DNA of 11,024 nucleotides from Pseudomonadota bacterium (GTDB taxonomy: Bacteria > Pseudomonadota > Gammaproteobacteria > UBA1113). The position numbers and the translations under genes are program-made. Below, one piece after another: positions 1-7,000 of the stretch; the first letter of the stretch is position 1, and the number at the start of each line of letters is the position of its first letter. The notes beneath the pieces are model-generated. The model saw only the letters and a list, made by a program, of their open reading frames with translations, made no database searches and had not been told where the DNA came from. The stretch covers positions 1 to 11,024 of the forward strand of contig JAJXVQ010000031.1 in assembly GCA_021782065.1 (NCBI GenBank), in the 5' to 3' direction.

Positions 1-1
1 T

Positions 2-958
2 TTAGCCTTAGGACATTTATTTCGCCGTCGTGGTGAAGTGGATAGAGCCATACGCATACATCAAAACCTTATTGCAAGGCCGAGCTTATCCAAAAATGAA
101 CGGATGCTAGCTTTATTAGCCTTGGGACAAGATTATCTACGCGCAGGCGTTTACGATCGTGCCGAGCGATTATTCCTAGAAGTAATAGACGGTAAGTTGT
201 ACGCACAAGAAAGTTACCGTTATCTAATCGACATTTATCAACAAGAAAAAGAATGGGAAAAGGCCATTCAAGCAGCGGAAAAGTTAAGTACCTTGAGTCA
301 CGATAATGTGGGGCGTCAGGTCGCACATTATTATTGTGAACTAGCGCTGGAAACGCAAAAGAAGTCGGGACGCGAAACAGCATTCCGTTATTTAAAAAAG
401 GCCTATCAATACGATAAATACTGTGTGCGTGCCAGTTGGTTGCAAGGCGATTGGGAAAAAGAAGCCGGGCACACTAAAATTGCATTGCGTTATTATCGCC
501 AAGCCTTAAGTGAAGACGCAGACTTTTTACCGGAAGTATTGCCCGCTATGGTTGCGTGTTATGAAGATTTACACGATGAAGCGGCATTGATGACGGAATT
601 AAAGCAATTGTTAACGCAATACCCGCGTATTTCTTTGATTTTAATTTTGGCAGATCGTTTGCAAAAAACACAAGGGGCGACAGCAGCGGTTGATTTCTTA
701 GCCGAACAATTGTTACAAAAACCCTCTATACGTGGTTTGCATCGTCTGATTGATCTGCAACAAGCACAAAGTGAGCATCAAGGTTTGGAGCAGAGGAACT
801 TGGCTTTATTGCAAACGCTGACCGAAGCCTTATTGAAAGACAAACCCATTTATCGTTGTTTACAATGCGGCTATTCTAGTAAAATTTTGCATTGGTATTG
901 CCCCGGCTGTAAACATTGGAATACGATAAAGCCCATTATGGGGATAGAGGGGGAGTAG
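2..958 (+). CDS. lapB: Lipopolysaccharide assembly protein LapB (YciM), 3' part
   Basis: LapB is an inner-membrane-anchored TPR protein. In E. coli it acts with FtsH to control LpxC turnover and so LPS synthesis. The reading frame is open from base 2, so the gene begins before the window; by comparison with the 389-residue E. coli protein about 70 N-terminal residues (membrane anchor and first TPR) are missing. The GTG at 38 is internal: the codons before it read LALGHLFRRRGE, matching the conserved LapB stretch that leads into VDRAIRIHQ. TPR-like helical repeats fill most of the visible part. The C-terminus has the rubredoxin-like metal knuckle, two CxxC pairs with Cys codons at 857, 866, 899 and 908, followed by the conserved WNTIKPI motif. 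The gene converges on icmX with an 85-bp gap. Identification is firm; only the missing 5' end is uncertain. Confidence 0.95.
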   Translation, partial: LALGHLFRRRGEVDRAIRIHQNLIARPSLSKNERMLALLALGQDYLRAGVYDRAERLFLEVIDGKLYAQESYRYLIDIYQQEKEWEKAIQAAEKLSTLSHDNVGRQVAHYYCELALETQKKSGRETAFRYLKKAYQYDKYCVRASWLQGDWEKEAGHTKIALRYYRQALSEDADFLPEVLPAMVACYEDLHDEAALMTELKQLLTQYPRISLILILADRLQKTQGATAAVDFLAEQLLQKPSIRGLHRLIDLQQAQSEHQGLEQRNLALLQTLTEALLKDKPIYRCLQCGYSSKILHWYCPGCKHWNTIKPIMGIEGE

Positions 959-970
959 TTCTGAGACCTG

Positions 971-1006
971 GAATTAAATGACACAGTTCAGTGAATGTTC
1001 TCGATT
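971..1006. repeat. Possible decayed remnant of the palindromic repeat seen at 8268-8390
   Basis: Two short blocks here resemble parts of the element between the 117-residue gene and scoB. GAATTAAATGA at 971 resembles AGAATTAAATCA in the loop of that element. CAGTTCAGTGAA followed by TCTCG resembles the GGTTCAGTGAACCGTCTCG that trails it at 8372-8390. Roughly 20 of 27 positions agree over the second block by eye. The large stems are absent, so this would be an internally deleted copy. It lies between convergent genes, as does the intact copy. Confidence 0.35.
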
Positions 1007-1028
1007 AGGGCGATTTGTGAATCGCCCT
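1007..1028. terminator. Hairpin between convergent lapB and icmX
   Basis: AGGGCGATT (1007-1015) and AATCGCCCT (1020-1028) form a perfect 9-bp stem with a TGTG loop. It lies 48 bp after the lapB stop and 15 bp beyond the icmX stop, so it could end transcription from both sides. No clear run of T follows on either strand, so it is not a textbook intrinsic terminator and may instead act as an RNA 3'-end stabiliser. Confidence 0.5.
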
Positions 1029-1043
1029 TCTACAAACCGCCTA

Positions 1044-2102
1044 TTATTGTAATACACTCGAAGTGCTAGCCGACAAGATATTATTCTTTATCTGTTGTAA
1101 TTTCACTGCATCTGCACTATTAAGTTGTAACTGCTGCACTGCCATTAACGTGGTCATTTGCTCTAAAGTTTGGCGCGTTAAGAACATTTCGTAACGCATT
1201 TCGGCTAACAACATCAATTGTTCTTTGGACATCTGTGCTGGGGTTGCCGTCGACAATTGCGACAACCAGCCATTTGGATCATTGACATCCAAACGACGCG
1301 TAGCCATGTATTCGTCTAAGCCCAAAGGACTCATGTCAGTTTGAGAACCGCCCAATTGTGCACCTAAGCCTTTTTTCACTAGGCGCTCATTTAATAAATT
1401 ATACAACGCATTTAATCCTACGGATTGTTGCGCCAGATAGGTGCCAAATTGGTTTTGAAATTGGTTCACAGATCCTAAACCACGGGAAACTATTTTGGAG
1501 GGTAATGCACTTACCGCGTTATTTAAACCAGACACAAATTGCAATAAAACCTGCGCATTTTTCTCTTCGTCAGATTTCGGTGATATAGTCGTAGTACTGA
1601 GTAGAGAGCCTATGTTGAAATGCCCCACCTTGGATTTGATCTCACTGAGTGTCATGGTTGTAGTGGGAACATCATCATCAACGGTACTGATATCCACTCC
1701 GGACAATAAAGCGAAAGTAAATTTTTGAGTGAGTAACCAGTTTAAATCACTTAAACTGTAATTAGCCAGAATGATTTGCCAATTGCCTTTCATGCTTTTT
1801 GAAAATCCTGGCGGAATACCGTTAACAAGATTGGCGTTTAGCCAAGCAATGAGGCTATTGGTGGCATTTTGCATGTTAACGCCTTGGCTTTTCAGGGTTG
1901 CTTTGGTATTAGCAAGATCAGCGCTGACATTAGTACCCACAGCGCCGCCTATATTACCTAAGGTGTTGTTTACGCCCTGATTTATGGTGCCGCCTACACT
2001 GCCAGCGCTATTGTTAGGATTAGTATTCGTTGCGGCAATCACAGCAGAGGCCGTTGCTAAAGAGATGAGTGTGACAGCACATTTTAAAAAGCCTTTTTTC
2101 AT
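1044..2102 (-). CDS. icmX: Dot/Icm type IVB secretion protein IcmX
   Basis: IcmX is a periplasmic component of the Dot/Icm type IVB secretion system, needed for effector delivery in Legionella. This 352-residue protein starts with a clear Sec signal peptide: KK, then a hydrophobic core to about residue 23, cleavage near VIA/ATN. A low-complexity Asn/Gly/Thr-rich stretch follows to about residue 65. The C-terminal half has the part I associate with the family: NALYNLLNERL, then MATRRLDVNDPNGWLSQL, then a Gln/Leu-rich helical tail with LAEMRYEMFLTRQTLEQM. It is shorter than the Legionella protein (about 466 residues), mainly in the variable N-terminal part. A good ribosome site, GAGGT, lies 9 bases before ATG. 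It is the last gene of the icmW operon, 32 bp after the small secreted protein. Identification rests on position as much as sequence, since IcmX is poorly conserved. Confidence 0.85.
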   Translation of the reverse strand: MKKGFLKCAVTLISLATASAVIAATNTNPNNSAGSVGGTINQGVNNTLGNIGGAVGTNVSADLANTKATLKSQGVNMQNATNSLIAWLNANLVNGIPPGFSKSMKGNWQIILANYSLSDLNWLLTQKFTFALLSGVDISTVDDDVPTTTMTLSEIKSKVGHFNIGSLLSTTTISPKSDEEKNAQVLLQFVSGLNNAVSALPSKIVSRGLGSVNQFQNQFGTYLAQQSVGLNALYNLLNERLVKKGLGAQLGGSQTDMSPLGLDEYMATRRLDVNDPNGWLSQLSTATPAQMSKEQLMLLAEMRYEMFLTRQTLEQMTTLMAVQQLQLNSADAVKLQQIKNNILSASTSSVLQ

Positions 2103-2134
2103 AGTATAGTTACCTCAAATGTTAATCTATTCAA

Positions 2135-2599
2135 TTAAAAACCATAATTCCATTGATTGCGACTGTTACTGTTATTATTTTGCGATGGTGGGGTAAAGCC
2201 CGTGGCATTGGGTGTAGTTGCTACCGGTGGTGCTGCTTTTGTCACGGGAGGAGTTACCGGGGCAGACGGTGCTGGTTGCACCGGAGTAGGTACAGTTTGT
2301 ATCACTATAGGTGTATCCGGACTTTGCGCTTGCATCGCCGCGGCCAAAGCTTGCAATCTTTGCGTCAGTATTTGTTGTTGTTGTGTTATGTTTGCTTGTG
2401 ATTGTGCAGCAATGCGATCGGCATTGCTATTAGCCTGATTAATGACTCCTACAGAGTCTGCATAAATGACTGTGCTGCAACACAGCACAGCTAAACTAAG
2501 CAATGAACGTAGGGGCAACCTCCTGTGGTGGCCTTTGTTGGGTAGACACAGGAGTCTGTCTCTACGAATTGAGATATAATAACTATACAGCCATTTCAT
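2135..2599 (-). CDS. Unrecognised secreted Gln- and Pro-rich protein between icmW and icmX
   Basis: I do not recognise this protein. It has 154 residues from the ATG at 2599; a GTG one codon upstream (2602) is also in frame. The ATG overlaps the icmW stop codon as TGATG, so translation is probably coupled. The hydrophobic segment SLLSLAVLCCSTVIYA (residues 32-47) followed by DS looks like a signal peptide cleaved after A47, preceded by an unusually long, Arg-rich N-region caused by a palindromic insertion (residues 12-31). After cleavage come a Gln/Ala-rich, probably coiled-coil stretch (about 50-92), a Pro/Val/Thr-rich stretch (about 95-135), and an Asn/Ser-rich tail ending WNYGF. The product is probably periplasmic. 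In Legionella, icmX directly follows icmW as I know it, so this gene is an addition. Its place suggests a lineage-specific periplasmic accessory to Dot/Icm; that is inference. An AGGAGG inside the gene at about 2516-2521 is not well spaced for an internal start. Confidence 0.75.
   Translation of the reverse strand: MKWLYSYYISIRRDRLLCLPNKGHHRRLPLRSLLSLAVLCCSTVIYADSVGVINQANSNADRIAAQSQANITQQQQILTQRLQALAAAMQAQSPDTPIVIQTVPTPVQPAPSAPVTPPVTKAAPPVATTPNATGFTPPSQNNNSNSRNQWNYGF
2508..2566. repeat. 59-bp palindromic element inside the N-terminal coding region
   Basis: The ends form an imperfect inverted repeat: CGTAGGGGCA at 2508-2517 against TGTCTCTACG at 2557-2566 (8 of 10 pair as Watson-Crick). Inside are two smaller hairpins: GGCAACC/GGTGGCC (2514-2520 and 2527-2533) and AGACA/TGTCT (2544-2548 and 2557-2561). 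On the minus strand it begins and ends with CGT codons and adds 20 in-frame codons (residues 12-31) without a stop, just before the signal-peptide core. The GTAGGGGC...GTGGTGGCC pattern resembles dispersed REP-type sequences found in many bacterial genomes. Only one copy is seen in this window. Confidence 0.6.
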
Positions 2600-3045
2600 C
2601 ACTGTTCACTTCCCAAGGCTTTCATGACTATTTCTATGCGTTCATTGGCAAAGACACGGCCTAATAAACGCAAACGTTCAAAGACAATATTGCGGCGTAA
2701 GAAGATGCCTGGAACATCCTCACTGCTGGTACTGTTTTCTTCGGCGTACATCAGTATCTTCGAAGCACCGCCAGGATGAGCGGTATCTATGGTTTGTAAC
2801 AAACGCAACATGCGCGCCATTTTAATGTAGGTACAAAGCGTGATAAAAGACTGTTGGTGTCCTAGTTCATAGTTACCGATCGTTTCTAATGAGTCGGCTA
2901 AGCCTTGTATTGCCGTTTCGAACTCAGGATCTTCGTCTACCGTCCAATGCTCTACGCCTTCCATGAAAGAAACGACGCGATAGATCATGCCGTCGGGGTA
3001 ATCTTTCCAAAACTGGTGTACGCCGTCGTGGCTTAAATCAGGCAT
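2599..3045 (-). CDS. icmW: Dot/Icm type IVB secretion adaptor IcmW
   Basis: IcmW is a small acidic cytosolic protein that pairs with IcmS as an adaptor, delivering a subset of effectors to the coupling complex. This 148-residue protein matches the family length (151 in Legionella) and is strongly conserved end to end: MPDLSH at the start, MIYRVVSFMEGVEHWT at residues 20-35, LRLLQTIDTAHPGGAS near 80-95, and the FLRRNIVFERLRLLGRVF block near 114-131. The ribosome site GAGGAA lies 8 bases before ATG. It is first in the operon with the small secreted protein and icmX, and diverges from icmV-dotA, the arrangement known in Legionella and Coxiella. Upstream lie a dyad, a palindromic repeat and a PmrA-like box. 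Confidence 0.97.
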   Translation of the reverse strand: MPDLSHDGVHQFWKDYPDGMIYRVVSFMEGVEHWTVDEDPEFETAIQGLADSLETIGNYELGHQQSFITLCTYIKMARMLRLLQTIDTAHPGGASKILMYAEENSTSSEDVPGIFLRRNIVFERLRLLGRVFANERIEIVMKALGSEQ

Positions 3046-3072
3046 AGTGTTTGTTCCTCATATTTTTTCATT

Positions 3073-3091
3073 AGTATATACCCAATATACT
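3073..3091. promoter_or_regulatory. AT-rich dyad upstream of icmW, possible operator or promoter
   Basis: AGTATAT (3073-3079) and ATATACT (3085-3091) are perfect 7-bp inverted repeats with a 5-bp spacer. On the minus strand the dyad contains TATACT and TATATT, both 5/6 matches to a -10 box, 28-46 bp before the icmW start. No convincing -35 lies 16-18 bp away, which would fit an activator-dependent promoter. Whether it is an operator, a promoter or both cannot be told from sequence. Confidence 0.45.
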
Positions 3092-3136
3092 TTCTGATGC
3101 GAGTTTAATGCTACAAGCAACTACAGACTAGAGTTG

Positions 3137-3227
3137 TGTCATCCTCGACCAGGCCGCGAGGCCGCAGTCGGGGATCCAGTAAAAAACTTGATTTGAAACT
3201 GGATCCCCGACTTCGTCGAGGATGACA
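3137..3227. repeat. Palindromic dispersed repeat, copy A
   Basis: Outer arms TGTCATCCTCGAC (3137-3149) and GTCGAGGATGACA (3215-3227) are perfect 13-bp inverted repeats. Inner arms GTCGGGGATCCAGT (3167-3180) and ACTGGATCCCCGAC (3198-3211) are perfect over 14 bp, with a 17-base AT-rich loop. The left strand has an extra 17 bases (3150-3166), itself a GGCC-GCGA-GGCC hairpin, opposite only three bases (3212-3214) on the right. A second copy with the same loop sequence is at 8268-8369. It stands in the icmW-icmV regulatory region between icmW and the PmrA-like box. Confidence 0.85.
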
Positions 3228-3314
3228 ACGCTTCGATTAAAGTTCAATACGTTTATTCAAATCCCGCATCTTCATTAACTTGCCGTAAGTTTGCTCTTTT
3301 TTAGCCCCATTGAG

Positions 3315-3331
3315 CTTAAGGTTTTCTTAAG
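3315..3331. promoter_or_regulatory. PmrA-type box (CTTAAG-N5-CTTAAG)
   Basis: Two identical CTTAAG hexamers are separated by GTTTT, 11 bp between their starts. This fits the tandem TTAA pattern bound by the PmrA response regulator, which is known to control Dot/Icm genes in Legionella and Coxiella. CTTAAG is its own reverse complement, so the site could serve icmW (270 bp away) or icmV (209 bp away). A weak -10-like TATATC lies 14 bp downstream on the plus strand. The motif match is seen directly; the regulator is inferred. Confidence 0.6.
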
Positions 3332-3427
3332 CAAGTAAAAAATACTATATCAGATCTAGAACATTTACGCCTCAACTACGGTATGATAGGGTTTGTATTA
3401 ATGGCAAATACTGGTTATTCAGGAAAG

Positions 3428-3444
3428 CTTAACAAAAGATTAAC
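3428..3444 (+). promoter_or_regulatory. Second tandem TTAA site upstream of icmV
   Basis: CTTAAC (3428-3433) and ATTAAC (3439-3444) are 5 bp apart, the same spacing as the better site at 3315. A poor -10-like GATAAA at 3462-3467 lies 17 bp further on, which would place the second half-site at the -35 position, as expected for a PmrA-activated promoter reading into icmV. The match to the consensus is imperfect. Confidence 0.35.
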
Positions 3445-3490
3445 ACGATGAATTAATTCAGGATAAATGCTGTCGTGCTTGTGCAAAATT

Positions 3491-3499
3491 TGATACAAT
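3491..3499 (+). promoter_or_regulatory. Extended -10 promoter for icmV-dotA
   Basis: TGATACAAT combines a TG extended -10 with TACAAT. No good -35 lies 17 bp upstream (TGTCGT at 3471). Transcription would begin near 3506, giving a leader of about 34 bases to the chosen icmV start. This also argues against the in-frame ATG at 3498, which lies inside the -10 element. Confidence 0.5.
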
Positions 3500-3539
3500 G
3501 GCCTCAATTGTTAGGATGTTAACCAAAGAGACTACAGAT

Positions 3540-4025
3540 ATGGGCATGTTTAAAAAAGTAGGTCATGGAATAGCATGGGCATATAAGCCCGCTATTAATG
3601 TTAAAGCGTGGATAGGTTGGGATATCATCAAATCTTCCAGCCGCTATGTGTATAATTTAGGCAAAGGACTTTTTGTGCCTCAAAAGGCTGAATATACAGA
3701 AACATTTCAGGAAGCATTGACACGCCTTAATTTAAGCGCAGAAGATATGAAACTGCGCCAAAAAGAATTTATGCGTTTATTTTTAGTTTATGGCGCTATA
3801 GGGGTAGCTATCGTTATCTATAGCCTTTACCTTTTTTATATGATGGACTTTATGGGCGGGTTATTGGCCATTGTAGTCGCTTCATTAGCTTTTGCGTTGG
3901 CTTTTCGCTTTCATTTTTGGATATTTCAGATTAAACATAAGAAGTTAGGCTGCAGTGTACACGAGTGGTGGCATTCGAAAATAGAGGACCCTGTAGAACC
4001 GAAGAACGGCGAGGATAAATCATGA
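3540..4025 (+). CDS. icmV: Dot/Icm type IVB secretion protein IcmV
   Basis: IcmV is a small inner-membrane protein of the Dot/Icm system, always next to dotA. From the ATG at 3540 it has 161 residues, close to 151 in Legionella. I chose this start because AAAGAG lies 9 bases upstream and family similarity begins about here; an ATG at 3498 would add 14 residues but overlaps a -10 promoter element and has no ribosome site. Recognisable blocks are VKAWIGWDIIK (21-31), LFVPQKAEYTETFQEAL (44-60), LNLSAEDMKLRQKEFMRL (63-80), two hydrophobic segments (about 79-100 and 104-125), and the conserved FRFHFWIFQIKHKKLGCS (122-139). It overlaps dotA by four bases (ATGA), so the two are co-translated. The hydrophobic pair makes a short membrane hairpin with both ends probably cytosolic. 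Confidence 0.93.
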   Translation: MGMFKKVGHGIAWAYKPAINVKAWIGWDIIKSSSRYVYNLGKGLFVPQKAEYTETFQEALTRLNLSAEDMKLRQKEFMRLFLVYGAIGVAIVIYSLYLFYMMDFMGGLLAIVVASLAFALAFRFHFWIFQIKHKKLGCSVHEWWHSKIEDPVEPKNGEDKS

Positions 4026-7000
4026 AACGTATTTTATCACTAATCGCTTTGTGTCTATTGGCGCCGGCCGTGTTTGCTGCGCCTAACTTTTTTACGCCTT
4101 CACCCAATGATCAATCTATGTATTATCTGGCCACCATTTTTGGCAATGTAGGTAATGTATTAACACAATGGTCAGGGGGTAAGGAGTCTACTTTATTAAA
4201 ATTTGCGTTTTTGTACTTTAACAATGCGGTTATAGTCTTAGGCTGTATTCTTATACTCTATAGTTTAGTGGTATCCACCATCAACACCTCTCATCAGGGC
4301 GAAATGCTGGGCAGCAAGTGGAATTCCGTGTGGATCCCGCTGCGTTCCGCTATGGGTTTTGCACTGTTATTGCCAACGACGACCTCCTCATTGGGCATGA
4401 AAGACATGGCGGTACAAGGCTATGCTGTTATCCAAGTTTTTGTGATGTGGGTGATTGTGCAAGGCGTAGGGGCCGCCGATTATATTTGGAATAATATGGT
4501 GGATCAGGTTGCTTCAGGTAACGCGAAGATTGTAGTCAATAGTGCGTCTACCTCTGATGTGGAAACGGCAACCAGTATCTTTCAATATTTAACCTGTTCT
4601 ATTGCTTTTACAGAAGCACAAAATCTCAGATATTATTGGACACAAGAATATAATAATAATGGGAATGTTTCCGCTACTATCGATACGACTACTAAGAAAA
4701 AGAAAAATAACTATGCACAGATTTATCTGCAAACAACGCCTTATATTTTATATCAAGATACCGATCAAGTTACAAGCGCAAATCTGCCGAATACCTATGT
4801 TTGGGCCTTTGGTGTTGCAAGTCCAAATGATTGGTCTCGCAGCTCAATTTGTGGTTATGTGACCATGCCTACTGGCAGTGGTCCTAGTGGAGATGTACCA
4901 CTACAAAATTATTATACCAGTCAGAGGGATCTTATTAATAACATGATTGGTTATGATCTTAGGAACAATAATACGGCCTATGGGATATATGGCGGTAATT
5001 GGTATGGCATTTATCCTAGTACGGGTCAAAACCCACAGAGTGATCCTAAGACCCAAAGCGCTTATGGGGGCCCTAACGGTAGCCATGCTTTTAAAACGAC
5101 AATCACTACGCAAAACGCAGATGGGACAACAACGACCACAACAACGGTACTGCCGACACTAGCATTTTTAGCGGATTCTTATTTGGTTTACGAAGATACG
5201 GGTGCTGTACCCGTTGCTCCAGGCGGTACACAGAATGTCGCTAATACAGGCGCAGATAGTGGCCCGTCTTCCTGTACCATAACGTATGATCCCGATGGTA
5301 ATGAAATCCCTTGTACTGAGGCTACCCCTAGCAGCGATGCAAGTTCCTGGATTACGGATCAACTGCAACAGGTAGCTATGCAATATCAAGCGGCAACGCT
5401 GCAAAATTATCAGACTTATCAAGCTGCTGAAGCCGCGCTGCAAGCGCAAGCAAATCAGGGAACAAACCCAGGCAACCCAGATAGTAATGGAACTATACTT
5501 GCACAATGCAATCCGGACGACCCTAGCACGCCTTGCGCAGGGAAGAAAGAGACATTGGTTGCTGCGGCAAAATACAATGGCTGGGCGAGTGCCGGTGTCT
5601 TTTTCTTAAATATGGCGCAAATGTTAAATACTTCAACTACAACTTTTTCGGCCTATGCATATGATTATAGTTATCCTGCTTTAGCCTGCCAAGACGGCAT
5701 AGGGATTACCAGTTCGACCGAGGATCCCAATGGTACTAGGCGTTGCCAAGATGCGCGTACTTCTGCTGATATTAATGGCGGGGCTCACCAAGGCCATAAG
5801 AATAAGTACCATGCCTATGGCCGTAGTACAGGCAATAGTTTAGGCAAGGTATTAATAGGAGCAGAAGGTATTACTATGCAGGCCTTGTCGAATACTGATA
5901 GTTACAGTAGCAGCGACAACAATTCTGGAAATGGTGGTGGATCTACATCAAACTGTACGCCGCTAACGGATAGTAATGGTAATGTCATTTTGGATAGTAG
6001 CGGCAAACCGGTGCAAAGTTGTGGTATTTATAGTGGTACCTCTAATCTAGGTGCGGCTAATCCCAACAATTTTGGAAAACCAAAATTTCCCAAAATGATA
6101 ATCAATCCTTTAAACTGGTATAAGTATGTTAATGGCATGATTATGTACAATTTTTCACAGGCCATGGCGCCTCTGTCGACATTCGGCACAGGAGGGCAGT
6201 TGGTTAATCCTCTGTTCTTGCTGCGCTCGTCGGGTTTGCGTTTACTGGGCGAAACATCAAAACTTTACCATATGGGTTTCGTCTACATGTGGAAAGCGGG
6301 CTTGGTCTCTTTCGTTTTCTCGAATATATCGGGGATTGCTAGTGCCATGATGACCGCGATGACCTGGGGAATGGCCATGTATTCGGCTTTGTTGGGTATC
6401 ATGATGACCATGGGCGCCCTTATGGCGTATTATTTCCCTATGATCCCTTATCTGGTGTTTACTTTTGCCTTCATACAATGGTTAGTATTGACCATTGAGG
6501 CGATGGCGGCAGCACCCATGTTGTCTTTAGGTATTTTAAATCCAGAAGGTACGCATGAAGCCTTTGGCCAGAGTAGTGCCGGTGTGGGTATCTTAGCCAG
6601 CGTATTCTTGCGGCCTTCTTTAATGATCATCGGCTTTTTTGCCGCTACGGTTATGAGTTATGTAACTGTTCTGATCGTCAATGGTGGTTTTTTCATGGTT
6701 GCGGGTCTGTTGGTCAATGGGGGCGGTGTGACTTATCACAATGGGCCGCAGATTACGGGTATAGGTATCATTAGAAATGGCTGGCAGGGCTGGAAGGGCG
6801 GCACTACGACTAACGGCGATACCTCCGGTATGTTTAGCCTGTTGATCCTATGGGGCATATACGTAAACACGTTGATGGTTGTGCTGAACAAGTCTTTTTC
6901 ACTGATTTACCATATACCAGATCATATTATGCGTTGGATTGGTATTGCTGAAGAACGTACTGAAATTGAAGGCATGATGAGTCAAGTCAAGGGCGGCGTA

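Noticed and set aside
2153..2438. Overlapping plus-strand open frames rich in Cys, Gly and Arg opposite the 154-residue gene.
   Set aside because: Their composition is that of the antisense of a Gln/Pro-rich gene; no ribosome site or promoter was seen, and the minus-strand gene has operon context.
3137..3227. Repeat array resembling CRISPR.
   Set aside because: Only two distant copies exist, each a long palindrome with no regular spacers and no cas genes nearby.
3498..3539. Longer icmV start at ATG 3498 (14 extra residues).
   Set aside because: No ribosome site precedes it, it overlaps an extended -10 promoter element, and family similarity begins only after 3540.
4901..5506. Minus-strand open frames of 70 and 112 codons inside dotA.
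   Set aside because: Shadow frames in the low-complexity central part of dotA; no promoter, ribosome site or recognisable protein features.
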